64,000 nt of DNA from JAGWBF01 sp965116325 (GTDB lineage: Bacteria > Chloroflexota > Dehalococcoidia > Lucifugimonadales > JAGWBF01): contig OZ220675.1 in NCBI GenBank assembly GCA_965116325.1, forward strand, positions 186,001 through 250,000. The letters are read 5' to 3'. The position numbers and the translations under genes are program-made. The notes under the pieces were generated by a model. The model saw nothing but the letters and a program-made list of their open reading frames with translations, did not search any database and was not told where the DNA came from. Shown here piece after piece: positions 41,171-50,177 of this stretch (position 1 is its first letter; every line of letters begins with the position of its first letter).

Positions 41171-42745
41171 TTGGAACACCCGGGCATAATATATCAGAAT
41201 GCAAACCTGCTCCAGTGCGTCACGTCAGGGCTGGATCTGCCAGACGACCGTCCAGGGTTTGTGGCCGTGAGGGATGGGCGCATTGTCTCCATCGGGCCTG
41301 CCGAGGCGGCATCGTCTGCGCAAGGCCCGAAGACTCGCGTGTTCGACTGCCAGGGCTACACCCTCATTCCTGGATTCGTGGACGCTCACTGCCACATCCT
41401 GGCCTTCGCCAATCGCCTCAGCGCCACCTATTGCGGGCCCGAAAAGGCCTCGAGCATACCCCAATTGGTGAACGAAATAGCGCAAGGGTCGTCGGGAGAC
41501 AGGAGCAGGAAATGGGATGGGCGGGGATGGATTCGCGCCTTTGGCTATGACGAATATTACTTGGAAGAGCGCCGGCACCCCACCCGCTGGGAGCTGGACA
41601 GGGTGTCCTGTACCCATCCGGTACGCCTGGACCACCGGACGGGTCATGGCATGGTGCTGAACAGCTTCGCTATGGATCTGCTCCACATAACAAAGGACAC
41701 TCCCGACCCCGTCGATGGAGTGATCCAGAGGGACGAGGTCTCTGGGGAGCCCACGGGCGTGCTGTTGGAAATGGGGCCCTGGGTTCGGGAGAGGGTGGGC
41801 CACAACCACAGCGAAGATGAGGCCCGGAAATGGGCCGAACTGGCGAGCCAATACTCTATATCCATGGGCATTACCACCCTGCAGGATGCCACCGCAACCA
41901 ACGGCTTTAAGCAATGGGAGCTTTTCGCGGATCTCAGAAGGTCGGGCTGCCTTGTCCCCAGGTTGAACATGATGGTTGGGGCTGGCTGTACAAGTGCGGC
42001 GGAGGGATATGCCATGAGGTCCAACGGTGATGCTGGGCTGCGCCTTGGCGCCACGAAGATCATGGTAACCCTGACCACCGGCGCCCTTCAGCCTTCCGAG
42101 GAGGAGCTGAGGGAATTGGTGCTTAAAGAGCATACGCAGGGCTCCCAGGTCGCTGTGCATGCCGTCGAGGCTGAGGCGGTCGAGGCTGTAGCCGATGCCC
42201 TGCTGTATGCCCAGGCTGTCGATCCCCGGCCCGATGCAAGGCACCGCATCGAGCACTGCTCCGAATGCCCTCCCCATGTGCTGGACAAGGTGGCTGCGGC
42301 CGGCGCTGTGGTCGTGACGCAACCTGGGTTTATCTACGATGCCGGTGATCGGTACAGCGGACTTGCAGAGAGTCGCATCCTTCCTCACCTCTATCCTATA
42401 GCCAGTCTCGCGGCCGTCGGTGTACCCATAGGCGCGGGTTCTGACGCCCCGGTCACCTATCCTGATCCCATGGCCAGCATTTACGCCGCCGTCACCCGCA
42501 GGACCAGGACAGGCAATGCTTTGGGGCCCGGCCAGGGGGTATCGGTGGAGGATGCCTTGAAGATGCACACTTGGGGAGGGGCATACGCCTGCTTCGAGGA
42601 GCACCTGAAGGGTGTGGTCAAGGAAGGCTACTTGGCCGACTTCGTACTGCTGGACCAGGATCCAACCATCGTGAATTCAGGAGCGCTGAGAGATATCAGG
42701 ACCGTGATGACGGTAGTGGGTGGAGAGGTGGTTTGGCAGGCTTAG
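41171..42745 (+). CDS. Amidohydrolase family protein, YtcJ-like
   Basis: 524 residues of the COG1574 metal-dependent amidohydrolase group. Metal ligands: GFVDAHCHI near residue 70 (HxH), QVAVHAVEAEAV His, RHRIEHCSECPP His, and GAGSDAPVTYPDP Asp. N- and C-terminal beta-sandwich strands bracket the barrel (VKEGYLADFVLLDQDP). The start is a TTG at 41171 with AAAGGAACG upstream. Members hydrolyse amides or related bonds but most lack a known substrate. It converges with the prenyl synthetase, sharing four bases at the stops. Confidence 0.85.
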   Translation: MEHPGIIYQNANLLQCVTSGLDLPDDRPGFVAVRDGRIVSIGPAEAASSAQGPKTRVFDCQGYTLIPGFVDAHCHILAFANRLSATYCGPEKASSIPQLVNEIAQGSSGDRSRKWDGRGWIRAFGYDEYYLEERRHPTRWELDRVSCTHPVRLDHRTGHGMVLNSFAMDLLHITKDTPDPVDGVIQRDEVSGEPTGVLLEMGPWVRERVGHNHSEDEARKWAELASQYSISMGITTLQDATATNGFKQWELFADLRRSGCLVPRLNMMVGAGCTSAAEGYAMRSNGDAGLRLGATKIMVTLTTGALQPSEEELRELVLKEHTQGSQVAVHAVEAEAVEAVADALLYAQAVDPRPDARHRIEHCSECPPHVLDKVAAAGAVVVTQPGFIYDAGDRYSGLAESRILPHLYPIASLAAVGVPIGAGSDAPVTYPDPMASIYAAVTRRTRTGNALGPGQGVSVEDALKMHTWGGAYACFEEHLKGVVKEGYLADFVLLDQDPTIVNSGALRDIRTVMTVVGGEVVWQA

Positions 42746-43731
42746 TAGCTTCGTTCCCGGACGAACTCGGTAAGGGTCAGGAGGGAGGAGCGGGCAGGGC
42801 TGTCGGGTACGATTGACAGGGCATCGGATGCCTCAGTGCAGTAGTCCCTGGCCACGGCGAAGCAAGAGGCGATGATATCCGGGTCTTGCAACATCCCCAG
42901 GGCTTCCCTCAGTACAGCCTCGTTTCTTCTGCCATTGCCCGAAATCAGTTCATTTAGAGGTCCGCAGTTTGGGTCCCTTTCCATGAGAATGATCGCTGGC
43001 AGAGTTAAGACTCCCTGAAGAAGATCATTGCCGACTGGTTTGCCAATTTCCTGAGAATTGCCCATCACATCTAGGATGTCGTCGATAACCTGGAAGGCCA
43101 TGCCGATGTTGTATCCGTACCGTTTCAGGGCGGACACTACCTCTTCCGGCGCATCGGTGAGGATTGCACCCGTCTCCGAAGCGGTCTGGAACAGGGATGC
43201 CGTCTTCTTGTAGATGCAGCTTTCGTATTCGCTTCTGCTGGGCGCGCTATAGCTGCCGCTGAAGTACTCTTGTAGTTCGCCGCTGGACAGGTCCATCAAG
43301 GTCTCTGAGAAACGGCGGATCACCCTGACGTTGTTTGTCTCGCACACAAAAACGGCCGAGGTTGCAAATACGTAGTCCCCCAGGAGCACCGCCACATCCT
43401 TGCCCCACATGTCGGTGACCGTTCGTCTTCCACGTCGGAGGGGAGAGTTGTCCACGGTGTCGTCATGGATAAGGGTGGCTACGTGAAGGAGCTCCACGGC
43501 GGCGGCCATTATCACGGGCAGAGAATGGCTGTGAGGGTAGACGTTGCCTGCCAGCAGGGTTATGGCCGGGCGCATCCTCTTGCCCCCCGCCTGCAGCACG
43601 TACTCCAGCAGCTCGGACATGTGCGGCATGTCTGTTCGGGAAAGGGCGGCAAGCTTCTCTTCTACCTGAAGCAGATCATCTACGATCGGCTCGTAAATGA
43701 GGGAGATTCGAGTGTCCAGACCTTCCAGCAA
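42742..43731 (-). CDS. Polyprenyl diphosphate synthase (trans-isoprenyl type)
   Basis: 329 residues. The first aspartate-rich motif LIHDDTVDNSPLRRGRRT (Asp90-Asp94) and the second VIDDILDVMG near residue 217 bind Mg-diphosphates; the GGKRMRP motif precedes them. It condenses IPP with an allylic diphosphate to all-trans polyprenyl diphosphate, for quinone side chains or as carrier lipid. Small residues (HVATL) before the first Asp motif suggest a long product, which is inference. It follows the metS gene by nine bases on the same strand. Confidence 0.93.
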   Translation of the reverse strand: MLEGLDTRISLIYEPIVDDLLQVEEKLAALSRTDMPHMSELLEYVLQAGGKRMRPAITLLAGNVYPHSHSLPVIMAAAVELLHVATLIHDDTVDNSPLRRGRRTVTDMWGKDVAVLLGDYVFATSAVFVCETNNVRVIRRFSETLMDLSSGELQEYFSGSYSAPSRSEYESCIYKKTASLFQTASETGAILTDAPEEVVSALKRYGYNIGMAFQVIDDILDVMGNSQEIGKPVGNDLLQGVLTLPAIILMERDPNCGPLNELISGNGRRNEAVLREALGMLQDPDIIASCFAVARDYCTEASDALSIVPDSPARSSLLTLTEFVRERSY

Positions 43732-43740
43732 ATTGCGCTC

Positions 43741-45426
43741 CTACACCAGATTAGCTTGCAGCCGCTGCGATTCTTCTTCCAGTACCGAGTCATCTAACTT
43801 GATAAATAGTGGCTTAGGATCATTGAAGGCCTGACCTGGAGGAAGGGACTCTGTAGTGCCATCCCAGTCCCAGCCCTTCTGGGCTATGCTGCCGTTGAAC
43901 CCCAGCATACTGTGCAACTCTTCGGAGCTGAACGGGAGGAAGGGGTACATGAGGGTTTTGAGGCAGTTAATGACGCTGAGAGTCACCCACAGGGTCGTAG
44001 CCGCCTCCGCGGGGTCGGACTTTAGGGACTTCCAGGGGGCCCGGGAGTCCAGGTAACGGTTGGCATCCTGGGCCAAGCCCATGGCTTGTTGGATCGCAGC
44101 CCTGAAACGGCAATTCTCGAGGTTCTGGCTGACACCAAGATGGGCGGATGCCGCCTGCTCGAGCATCTGGGAGCTTTGCTCGTCCAGTGCATCGGGGGAC
44201 GGGACCCTGCCGTCGAAGTTGCGGGCGGTGAGGGTGAGCACCCGGTGCACCAGGTTGCCGTAGGTTGCCACCAGCTCATCGTTGTTTCTGCGCACGTACT
44301 CGGACCAGGAGAAGTCCGAATCGCCGGTCTCGGGCATGTTGGCCGAGAGGTAGTAGCGGAGGGGGTCCGGAGAGAACCGCTCCAGGTAGTCGGGCAGCCA
44401 GACCGCCCAGTTACGGCTGGTGGAGAACTGCTGGCCCTCCAAGCTGAGAAACTCGTTGGCGGGTACATCGTAGGGGAGGTTCAGGCCCCCGAAGCCCATG
44501 AGCATTGCCGGCCAGATAATGCTGTGGAAGGGAATGTTGTCCTTGCCGATGAAGTAGTAGCTCCGGGCGTCCGGGTCCTCCCAGTACTCTTTCCAGGCGT
44601 CGGGGCGTCCCTGCACGGTGGCCCACTCCTTGGCGGCCGACAGGTAGCCGATGACCGCTTCGAACCATACGTATATGCGCTTGTCGTCATACCCTTCCAG
44701 GGGAATGGGGATGCCCCAGGACACATCCCTGGTGATGGCCCGGTCCTTCAGTCCCTCCTCCAGGTACCTTTTCGTGAAGTTGAGGACGTTGGGGCGCCAC
44801 TGGTCTTTGGCCGAAACCCAATTGAGCAAGCCGCCCTGGAAGGCGGTCAGCTTCAGGAACAGGTGTTCCGAGTCCTGGAATCGAGGGGTAGTGCCCGAGA
44901 TCTGGCAGCGGGCATCCTGCAGGTCCTCGGGATTCAGCGTACGGCCGCAGCTGTCACACTGGTCCCCCCTGGCCTTGGTGTTGCCGCAGTGGGGGCAAGT
45001 GCCCTCCACGTAGCGGTCAGGCAGGTAGCGGCTGCAATCGGGACAGAAAGGGAGGTTCATTACATCCTTGTAGATGAGTCCCTGGTTGTACAGGCTGGTG
45101 AAGATATCGTGGACCACCTCCCGGTGGTTGTCCGTTCCGGTCCTGGTGAACAGGTCGAAGCTGATACCCATCTGCTCCCAGCACTTTAGGAAGTCGATAT
45201 GGTAACGCTCGGATACAACCTCCGGGCCGGTGCCTTCCCGGTCAGCCCGCAGGGTGATGGGCGTTCCGTGCTGGTCGCTGCCAGACACCATAAGCACGTT
45301 GTCGCCCTTCAGGCGGTGGTAGCGGGCGAAGATGTCTGCGGGAAGGTAGCAGCCGGCCAGATGTCCCAGGTGGAGGGGGCCGTTGGCATAGGGCCAGGCG
45401 ACGGCGACCAGGATGTTGTCGGGCAT
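43741..45426 (-). CDS. metG: Methionyl-tRNA synthetase
   Basis: A class I synthetase, 561 residues from the ATG at 45426. HIGH motif: PYANGPLHLGHLAG. A zinc knuckle with two CxxC pairs follows (FCPDCSRYL, CPHCGNTK, CDSCGRTL). WSKDQWR-like SAKDQWRPNVLNF, the YVWFEAVIGYLSA pocket and FIGKDNIPFHSIIWPAML are typical. KMSKS is replaced by FSTSRNWA, as in a subgroup of bacterial MetG enzymes. There is no C-terminal tRNA-binding EMAP domain. It charges both initiator and elongator tRNA-Met. Confidence 0.95.
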   Translation of the reverse strand: MPDNILVAVAWPYANGPLHLGHLAGCYLPADIFARYHRLKGDNVLMVSGSDQHGTPITLRADREGTGPEVVSERYHIDFLKCWEQMGISFDLFTRTGTDNHREVVHDIFTSLYNQGLIYKDVMNLPFCPDCSRYLPDRYVEGTCPHCGNTKARGDQCDSCGRTLNPEDLQDARCQISGTTPRFQDSEHLFLKLTAFQGGLLNWVSAKDQWRPNVLNFTKRYLEEGLKDRAITRDVSWGIPIPLEGYDDKRIYVWFEAVIGYLSAAKEWATVQGRPDAWKEYWEDPDARSYYFIGKDNIPFHSIIWPAMLMGFGGLNLPYDVPANEFLSLEGQQFSTSRNWAVWLPDYLERFSPDPLRYYLSANMPETGDSDFSWSEYVRRNNDELVATYGNLVHRVLTLTARNFDGRVPSPDALDEQSSQMLEQAASAHLGVSQNLENCRFRAAIQQAMGLAQDANRYLDSRAPWKSLKSDPAEAATTLWVTLSVINCLKTLMYPFLPFSSEELHSMLGFNGSIAQKGWDWDGTTESLPPGQAFNDPKPLFIKLDDSVLEEESQRLQANLV

Positions 45427-45589
45427 CAGTAAAGCCTCGCTCCGGGCGAACCCGGTACGAAACAAAGCCTACGAGAGCTCCAGATGCCGCATCCAATAGG
45501 CCCAGCAGAGGGGGAATGGTTGCTAGGGTGAATAGGTTCTTCGAGTTGGCGATGTGGAGGCATATCCGGGCAGCAGGCCCGGCACGAAA

Positions 45590-46243
45590 CTATTCCGGCG
45601 GCCACTTTGTTCCGCCAACTGCCGGTCCATCGCCCTGCCGTCGCTCAAGGCCTTCTGCCACGACGTTTCGCATGCTGTGGGCGATGGTCCTTCCCCACTC
45701 CGGTGCGTGGTTGATCCTGTAGGAGGCCCGCTCCTGGCGTATCAGGTTGCGGGTAGCTTCGCTCATCTCGTTGACATCCTTGTCTATGTCCGGCACATCA
45801 GGATGGGAGCGCTTGATTTCGTCTTCCATGCCATCCAGGACCGGCACAAGCTCGTGGGAGGTCTCTATGAAGAGGGCCACATGTTCCATTTCGTCCCCGT
45901 TGAAGAAGGCAAAAACCGGCACCGTGCCTCTACGATTTTCGGGGAGGAAGCTGTCGGCAAGGTCGACATGGTCTGCCCGTATGAACACCCGAACATCCAT
46001 CTTTCCCGACTCCCGGGCCAGCTTGTACAGGACGGGGGTAGTGGACACGTGGTCCCCACACCAGTCCTCGGTAAATATGGCGACCTTGAGGGCAGCGGAA
46101 AGCTGGGAGAAGAACTCGCAGTCCTCGGGACCGACATCCACCCTATCCAACACCTGGGCGAATCGGTCCTTGTTGATCGTCATCCGGTCCATATGTTCCT
46201 CGGGTGTCATGCCTCGGAGGAACGTATCAGGGGTCAACGCCAT
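45590..46243 (-). CDS. Thioredoxin-fold family protein
   Basis: 217 residues. The central strand and active-site position read VAIFTEDWCGDHVSTTPVLYKLA, then VRVFIRADHVDLADSFL and GTVPVFAFF with the cis-Pro. This matches the thioredoxin-like YbbN/DUF953-like group that has WCGDC or a variant. Here only one Cys (Cys62) remains, in CGDH, so a disulfide-exchange CxxC is absent. The C-terminal 70 residues are helical and Arg-rich. A redox or iron-sulfur role is possible; the real function is unknown. Confidence 0.75.
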   Translation of the reverse strand: MALTPDTFLRGMTPEEHMDRMTINKDRFAQVLDRVDVGPEDCEFFSQLSAALKVAIFTEDWCGDHVSTTPVLYKLARESGKMDVRVFIRADHVDLADSFLPENRRGTVPVFAFFNGDEMEHVALFIETSHELVPVLDGMEDEIKRSHPDVPDIDKDVNEMSEATRNLIRQERASYRINHAPEWGRTIAHSMRNVVAEGLERRQGDGPAVGGTKWPPE

Positions 46244-46308
46244 GCCAAGCCTTTCATTGTGAGCGCAGGGCCTGCTTCAGGCTAATTTTAGCCTGCTGGA
46301 CATAGGTG

Positions 46309-47151
46309 TCAAGGTTGTACCTTTTTGCCGATTACCTCCAGCCACCTCTTGTAGGCTTCCCGGCGGGACAGGCCCGTGGACTTGGCGATGGTATCCGCCG
46401 CCTCACGCGCTCCCATGCCCATCCCTTGGAGGCGGATAACCTCTTCCCGCAAAGCTTCTTCATCCGGGCCGTCGCCTGGCTTGTTCGAAGGGCCTGCCCC
46501 CGCGACTACCAGGGTGAACTCACCCCGGGGTTCGGGAAAATGATCGATGGCCCCCGAAAGCAGGCCCTTGAAGACCTCTTCGTGGCGTTTTGTCATCTCC
46601 CTGGACACGGCCACCTCCCGGTCACCCAGCACATCGAGAAGGTCTGAAAGGGAGGCACGCAGACGGTGGGGGGCTTCGAATGCCACGAGAGTGAAAGGCA
46701 TGTCCGCAACGGAAGTTAGCAGCTTTGTTCGTTCTGTCTTTCGGCGAGGCAAAAATCCCAGGAATAAGTACTGGTCCGAAGGTAAACCGGAAACGGAGAG
46801 GGCCGAAGCAGGGGCGCTAGCCCCGGGGATAGGCATAACCTGAAATCCGGCTTCCAGGGCCATCTGGACGAGGACCTTTCCAGGGTCGCTTATCCCCGGA
46901 GTGCCGGCTTCAGATACAAGGGCGATGTCCGAGGTCTCCAGCGTTTTCAACAGGCCGGCCGCCTTGCTGCGGCTGGTGTGCTCATGGTAGGAAGTGGTGG
47001 GAGTGGTGATGCCGTAGCTTCCCAGGAGTTTTCGCGTGGTGCGTGTATCCTCGGCGGCGATAAGGGCCACCCGCTCCAGGGTCCTCAGCCCCCGAAGGGT
47101 GATGTCCTCCAGGTTGCCTATAGGTGTCGCGACCAGGTACAGCGTTCCCAC
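46309..47151 (-). CDS. rsmI: 16S rRNA (cytidine(1402)-2'-O)-methyltransferase
   Basis: 280 residues of tetrapyrrole-methylase fold. GTLYLVATPIGNLEDITLR starts the protein. EDTRTTRKLL, SYHEHT, VSEAGTPGISDPG and FLGFLPRRKTER are RsmI signatures, and the C-terminal helical part ends SRREAYKRWLEVIGK. It methylates the 2'-OH of C1402 in 16S rRNA with SAM. The GTG at 47151 gives the canonical N-terminus, and the open frame upstream is unrelated. TATAAT lies six bases before the GTG (47163-47158), so the message may be leaderless. Confidence 0.93.
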   Translation of the reverse strand: MGTLYLVATPIGNLEDITLRGLRTLERVALIAAEDTRTTRKLLGSYGITTPTTSYHEHTSRSKAAGLLKTLETSDIALVSEAGTPGISDPGKVLVQMALEAGFQVMPIPGASAPASALSVSGLPSDQYLFLGFLPRRKTERTKLLTSVADMPFTLVAFEAPHRLRASLSDLLDVLGDREVAVSREMTKRHEEVFKGLLSGAIDHFPEPRGEFTLVVAGAGPSNKPGDGPDEEALREEVIRLQGMGMGAREAADTIAKSTGLSRREAYKRWLEVIGKKVQP

Positions 47152-47254
47152 CCCGTCATTATATCCCCTGGGCCAACGCGTCTTTACCAAGGGTCTACTA
47201 GAATCATGGCTCTCAATACAGAGATAGAGGGACCCCATATTCTTGCCCCTGTGC

Positions 47255-47260
47255 TATACT
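47255..47260 (+). promoter_or_regulatory. Extended -10 promoter element of the alpha/beta hydrolase operon
   Basis: TGCTATACT supplies an extended -10 (TGnTATACT, core 47255-47260) without a good -35 box. The start would lie near 47267, 44 bases before the ATG at 47311. Confidence 0.45.
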
Positions 47261-47310
47261 GGGCCGCATAGCTGGGCGGGCCTGTCAACTCTGCACAGGA
47301 GGTTTCGCAA

Positions 47311-48147
47311 ATGGCTACTCAAGTAATACCCCAGGACAAGACAGTCGTCGTCGATGGCCTTAAGCTGCACTACCTGGACTGGGGCACCGAGGGCAAGACC
47401 AGGATGGTGCTGCTCCATGGGCTCCGTGGTCATGCCCACTCATGGGACGACTTCTCGGCTGCGGTCTGCCAGGAACACCATGTATTGGCCCTGGACCAGC
47501 GGGGGCGCGGTGATTCTGACTGGGCCAAGGACGGCCAGTACACCACTGACGCGTACGTATCCGACTTTGCCGGGTTTTGCAGGGAGCTGTCTCTGGAACC
47601 CTTCATACTTGTGGGGCACTCCATGGGTGGACGGAACGCCATGGCTTTTGCTGCCCAGTACCCCGACCAGGTGAAGAAGCTGGTGCTGGTGGATGTCGGA
47701 CCAACCTCCGACATGCGAGGAGTGAAGCGGATAAATGACGAGATCAAGGCGGCCCCGGAAGAGTTCGACTCCTTCGAGGCGGTGATGGAGCATGCAAGCA
47801 GGGGCAACAAGTACGCCTCAGACCGGGTCATGCGCCGCCGGATGCAATACGCTACTCGGGAGCTGTCCGGGGGGCGGTATGGCTGGAACTACGACCTGGT
47901 GATCAGAGAGGAGCGCCGTAATGGCACGGTTGCTCCCCAGTCCGATCTCTGGCCCGAGGTGGTCAAGATCACAGCTCCCACCCTGATAGTCCGGGGAGTC
48001 GAGTCGGACCTGCTGACCAAGGACACCGCCGATCGCATGGTCAGGGAGATTCCCGATGCCACGCTGGTGGAGATACCCATGGCCCAGCATATGGTGTTCG
48101 AAGATAATCCCGACGAGTTTCTGAAAGCTGTCCAGAGTTTCCTGTAG
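47311..48147 (+). CDS. Alpha/beta hydrolase
   Basis: 278 residues, canonical alpha/beta-hydrolase fold: VLLHGLRGHAHSWD (oxyanion HG), DQRGRGDSD, nucleophile elbow ILVGHSMGGRNAMA, acid residue in IVRGVESDLLTKD and the catalytic His in MAQHMVFEDNPDEF. Esterase, hydrolase or C-C bond hydrolase are all possible. Start ATG has CAGGAGG. It begins a same-strand series with the peroxiredoxin, DUF1800 and NHL genes. Confidence 0.9.
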   Translation: MATQVIPQDKTVVVDGLKLHYLDWGTEGKTRMVLLHGLRGHAHSWDDFSAAVCQEHHVLALDQRGRGDSDWAKDGQYTTDAYVSDFAGFCRELSLEPFILVGHSMGGRNAMAFAAQYPDQVKKLVLVDVGPTSDMRGVKRINDEIKAAPEEFDSFEAVMEHASRGNKYASDRVMRRRMQYATRELSGGRYGWNYDLVIREERRNGTVAPQSDLWPEVVKITAPTLIVRGVESDLLTKDTADRMVREIPDATLVEIPMAQHMVFEDNPDEFLKAVQSFL

Positions 48148-48210
48148 GACTCTGCCGGGCTAACGAAAAACGGACCGACAACAACAACCAACAGAAGAGG
48201 AGGATGTCGG

Positions 48211-48675
48211 ATGGCTGCACAAGTTGGCGATACTGCCCCGGACTTCACACTGACCTCATCGGCCAATGAGTCGGTGAACTTGGGGCAGTACAAGGGCAAT
48301 AAGAACGTAATCCTTTCGTTCCACGTCTTTAACTTTACATCTGGTTGAACGAGCCAGGCCGCCTCTTTCCGGACGAGCAACGCCCGGATCGAGGAGAAAG
48401 ATGCCCAGGTTCTGGGCATAAGCGTGGACCATCCTGCATCCCATCGCGCGTGGGCTACCTCCCTGGGCGGGCTGCCCTATCCCGAGCTATCGGACTTCCA
48501 TCCCAAGGGCCAGGTGAGCCAGGCCTATGATGTCTGGAGCGAAGAGCGGGGCACCAGCGTGCGATCTGTGTTCATAATCGACAAGGGTGGCACCATCCGG
48601 TACCGCCAGACTTACTCCGCTCCCCACCTTCCCGATGTGGAGGAGATACTGGGAGAGCTGGACAAGCTGGGCTAG
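48211..48675 (+). CDS. Peroxiredoxin with in-frame UGA at the peroxidatic Cys (predicted selenoprotein)
   Basis: Read through the TGA at 48346-48348 this is a complete 154-residue AhpC/TSA-type peroxiredoxin. It starts MAAQVGDTAPDFTLTS. The active site is NFTSG-U46-TSQAASFR, i.e. the conserved TxxC with UGA in place of the peroxidatic Cys. VLGISVDHPASHRAWA and the catalytic Arg region SVRSVFIIDKGGTIRY follow in the same frame, to TAG. The protein has no Cys codon at all, so it would be a 1-Sec enzyme reducing peroxides. A SECIS-like hairpin lies 20 bases after the UGA. ATG has AGGAGG upstream. Sec peroxiredoxins (PrxU) are known in Peptoclostridium (Eubacterium) acidaminophilum and others. 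The alternative is a nonsense mutation, unlikely given 109 intact codons downstream. Confidence 0.85.
48369..48387 (+). promoter_or_regulatory. Bacterial SECIS-like stem-loop after the peroxiredoxin UGA
   Basis: CCGGACG (48369-48375) pairs with CGCCCGG (48381-48387) with one A-C mismatch, around the loop AGCAA with G at loop position 2. The loop starts 28 bases after the UGA. Spacing and loop fit the loose bacterial SECIS consensus. Confidence 0.6.
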
Positions 48676-48712
48676 CTCCAATCGCCCAACTCCAATCGCA
48701 AGGAGGTCTGTG

Positions 48713-50146
48713 ATGGCTCAAAGTGAGCTGGCGCTGATCGCCCACCTGCTGCGACGGGCCGGGTTCGGGGCTTCGCGAGACGAACTCGAACGCTATGCGG
48801 AGAAGGGGTACGAGACCGTGGTGGAAGAGTTGCTCCACCCCGAGGATGCTCCCCCTCCCATAGAGGATGAGGACATGGTGCGCCGGTACCATGTCGATGA
48901 GAACAGCTTGATGATCCTGGACAGCTGCCAGACCTACTGGATCTACCGGATGATCAAGACGCGAAGGCCCCTGGAAGAGAAGATCGCCCTCTTCTGGCAT
49001 GGGGTGTTCGCCACCGGGTACACCAAGCTCAACCAGCCCAAGGTCATCCTGAACCAGGTAGATATGTTCCGCCGCTGCGGGCTGGGCAGCTTTAGGGAAC
49101 TGCTGCTCCAGGTCTCCAGGGATCCCGCCATGCTGTTCTGGCTGGACAACAACCAGAACCACCACGACGCTGTCAACGAGAACTATGGACGCGAGCTGCT
49201 GGAGCTCTTCTCCATGGGCGTGGGCAACTACACAGAGGTCGATGTTCGTGAGGCGTCCAGGGCCTTCACGGGCTGGTCCCTGTACAACCTGGGCCTGCAC
49301 ACTTCCAGGGTCGTCCAGGACTCGGTGTGGCCCTATGGAAGACTGGACTGGCAGTTCGACTTCAAGAAGGACGACCATGACCCCAGCCAGAAGACTTTCC
49401 TGGGCCGGACCGGTAAGTTCAACGGCGAGGAGATAATTGACATAGTCTGCCAAGACCGGGCCACAGCCCGGTTCGTCTCCCGCCACCTGTACAACTTTTT
49501 CGTGGCCGACGAACCCCAGGTGCCTGCCTGGAATACGGTCCCGCCCCGGGACTCGGAAGCCATCGAAGCTATGGCTGATGAATTCGTGTCCAGCAGCTAT
49601 GACATCCGCTCTGTGCTGCGAATGATGTTCAACTCCAACTTCTTCAAGGAAGCTGTGTTCGCCAAGGTCAAGAGTCCCATAGAGCTTGTAGCTGGGTCGG
49701 TGAGACTGGCGGGAGGACAGAATTTGCCTGCCGTCGAGGATATCCGGGTTGGCACCGCCGCCGGGGTGATGGGACAGCAGATTCTCGATCCACCCAGCGT
49801 GGAAGGGTGGCACACCGGCGTAGAGTGGATCACCACCGGCAGCTTGGTCGACCGCGTGAACTTCGTGGTGTCCCAACTGGCCGACAGCAGCAAGCCCGGA
49901 GTCAGGGCGTTGGTCGACCATGTGAAGAGCCAGGGACGCACCCTATCGCCCGCGCAACTGGTTGATGCATGCTTGGAGGTCATGGGTCCCCTCCAGGTCG
50001 ATGAGGACACCCGCAGTCAGTTGCTGGACCATGCGACGCGTGCTGGAGAGCTGGTGACATCCACAGACGACAACCCTGAGGCTACGGCGCGAATCGTTGA
50101 AATGCTGCAGATGGTTGCCTCTACCCGGGAATACCAGCTGGAGTGA
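48713..50146 (+). CDS. DUF1800 domain-containing protein
   Basis: 477 residues spanning a full DUF1800 domain: LIAHLLRRAGFGASRDELERYA at the start, EKIALFWHGVFATGYTKLNQ, FRELLLQVSRDPAMLFWLDN, NENYGRELLELFSMGVGNYTEVDVREASRAFTGW, and the late AVKSPIELVAGSVR-type block with DPPSVEGWHTG. The function of the family is unknown; it usually sits beside a DUF1501 gene, which is missing here. No signal peptide is visible. ATG at 48713 has AAGGAGG; the frame upstream runs antisense-like through the peroxiredoxin end and is not coding. Confidence 0.9.
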   Translation: MAQSELALIAHLLRRAGFGASRDELERYAEKGYETVVEELLHPEDAPPPIEDEDMVRRYHVDENSLMILDSCQTYWIYRMIKTRRPLEEKIALFWHGVFATGYTKLNQPKVILNQVDMFRRCGLGSFRELLLQVSRDPAMLFWLDNNQNHHDAVNENYGRELLELFSMGVGNYTEVDVREASRAFTGWSLYNLGLHTSRVVQDSVWPYGRLDWQFDFKKDDHDPSQKTFLGRTGKFNGEEIIDIVCQDRATARFVSRHLYNFFVADEPQVPAWNTVPPRDSEAIEAMADEFVSSSYDIRSVLRMMFNSNFFKEAVFAKVKSPIELVAGSVRLAGGQNLPAVEDIRVGTAAGVMGQQILDPPSVEGWHTGVEWITTGSLVDRVNFVVSQLADSSKPGVRALVDHVKSQGRTLSPAQLVDACLEVMGPLQVDEDTRSQLLDHATRAGELVTSTDDNPEATARIVEMLQMVASTREYQLE

Positions 50147-50177
50147 CGATTCAATTCATCCTGGGGAAAGGGCGATC

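Noticed and set aside
48424..48675. A separate 83-residue gene starting inside the peroxiredoxin
   Set aside because: It has no ribosome-binding site of its own and its sequence is the C-terminal half of the peroxiredoxin fold, in frame with the part before the UGA.
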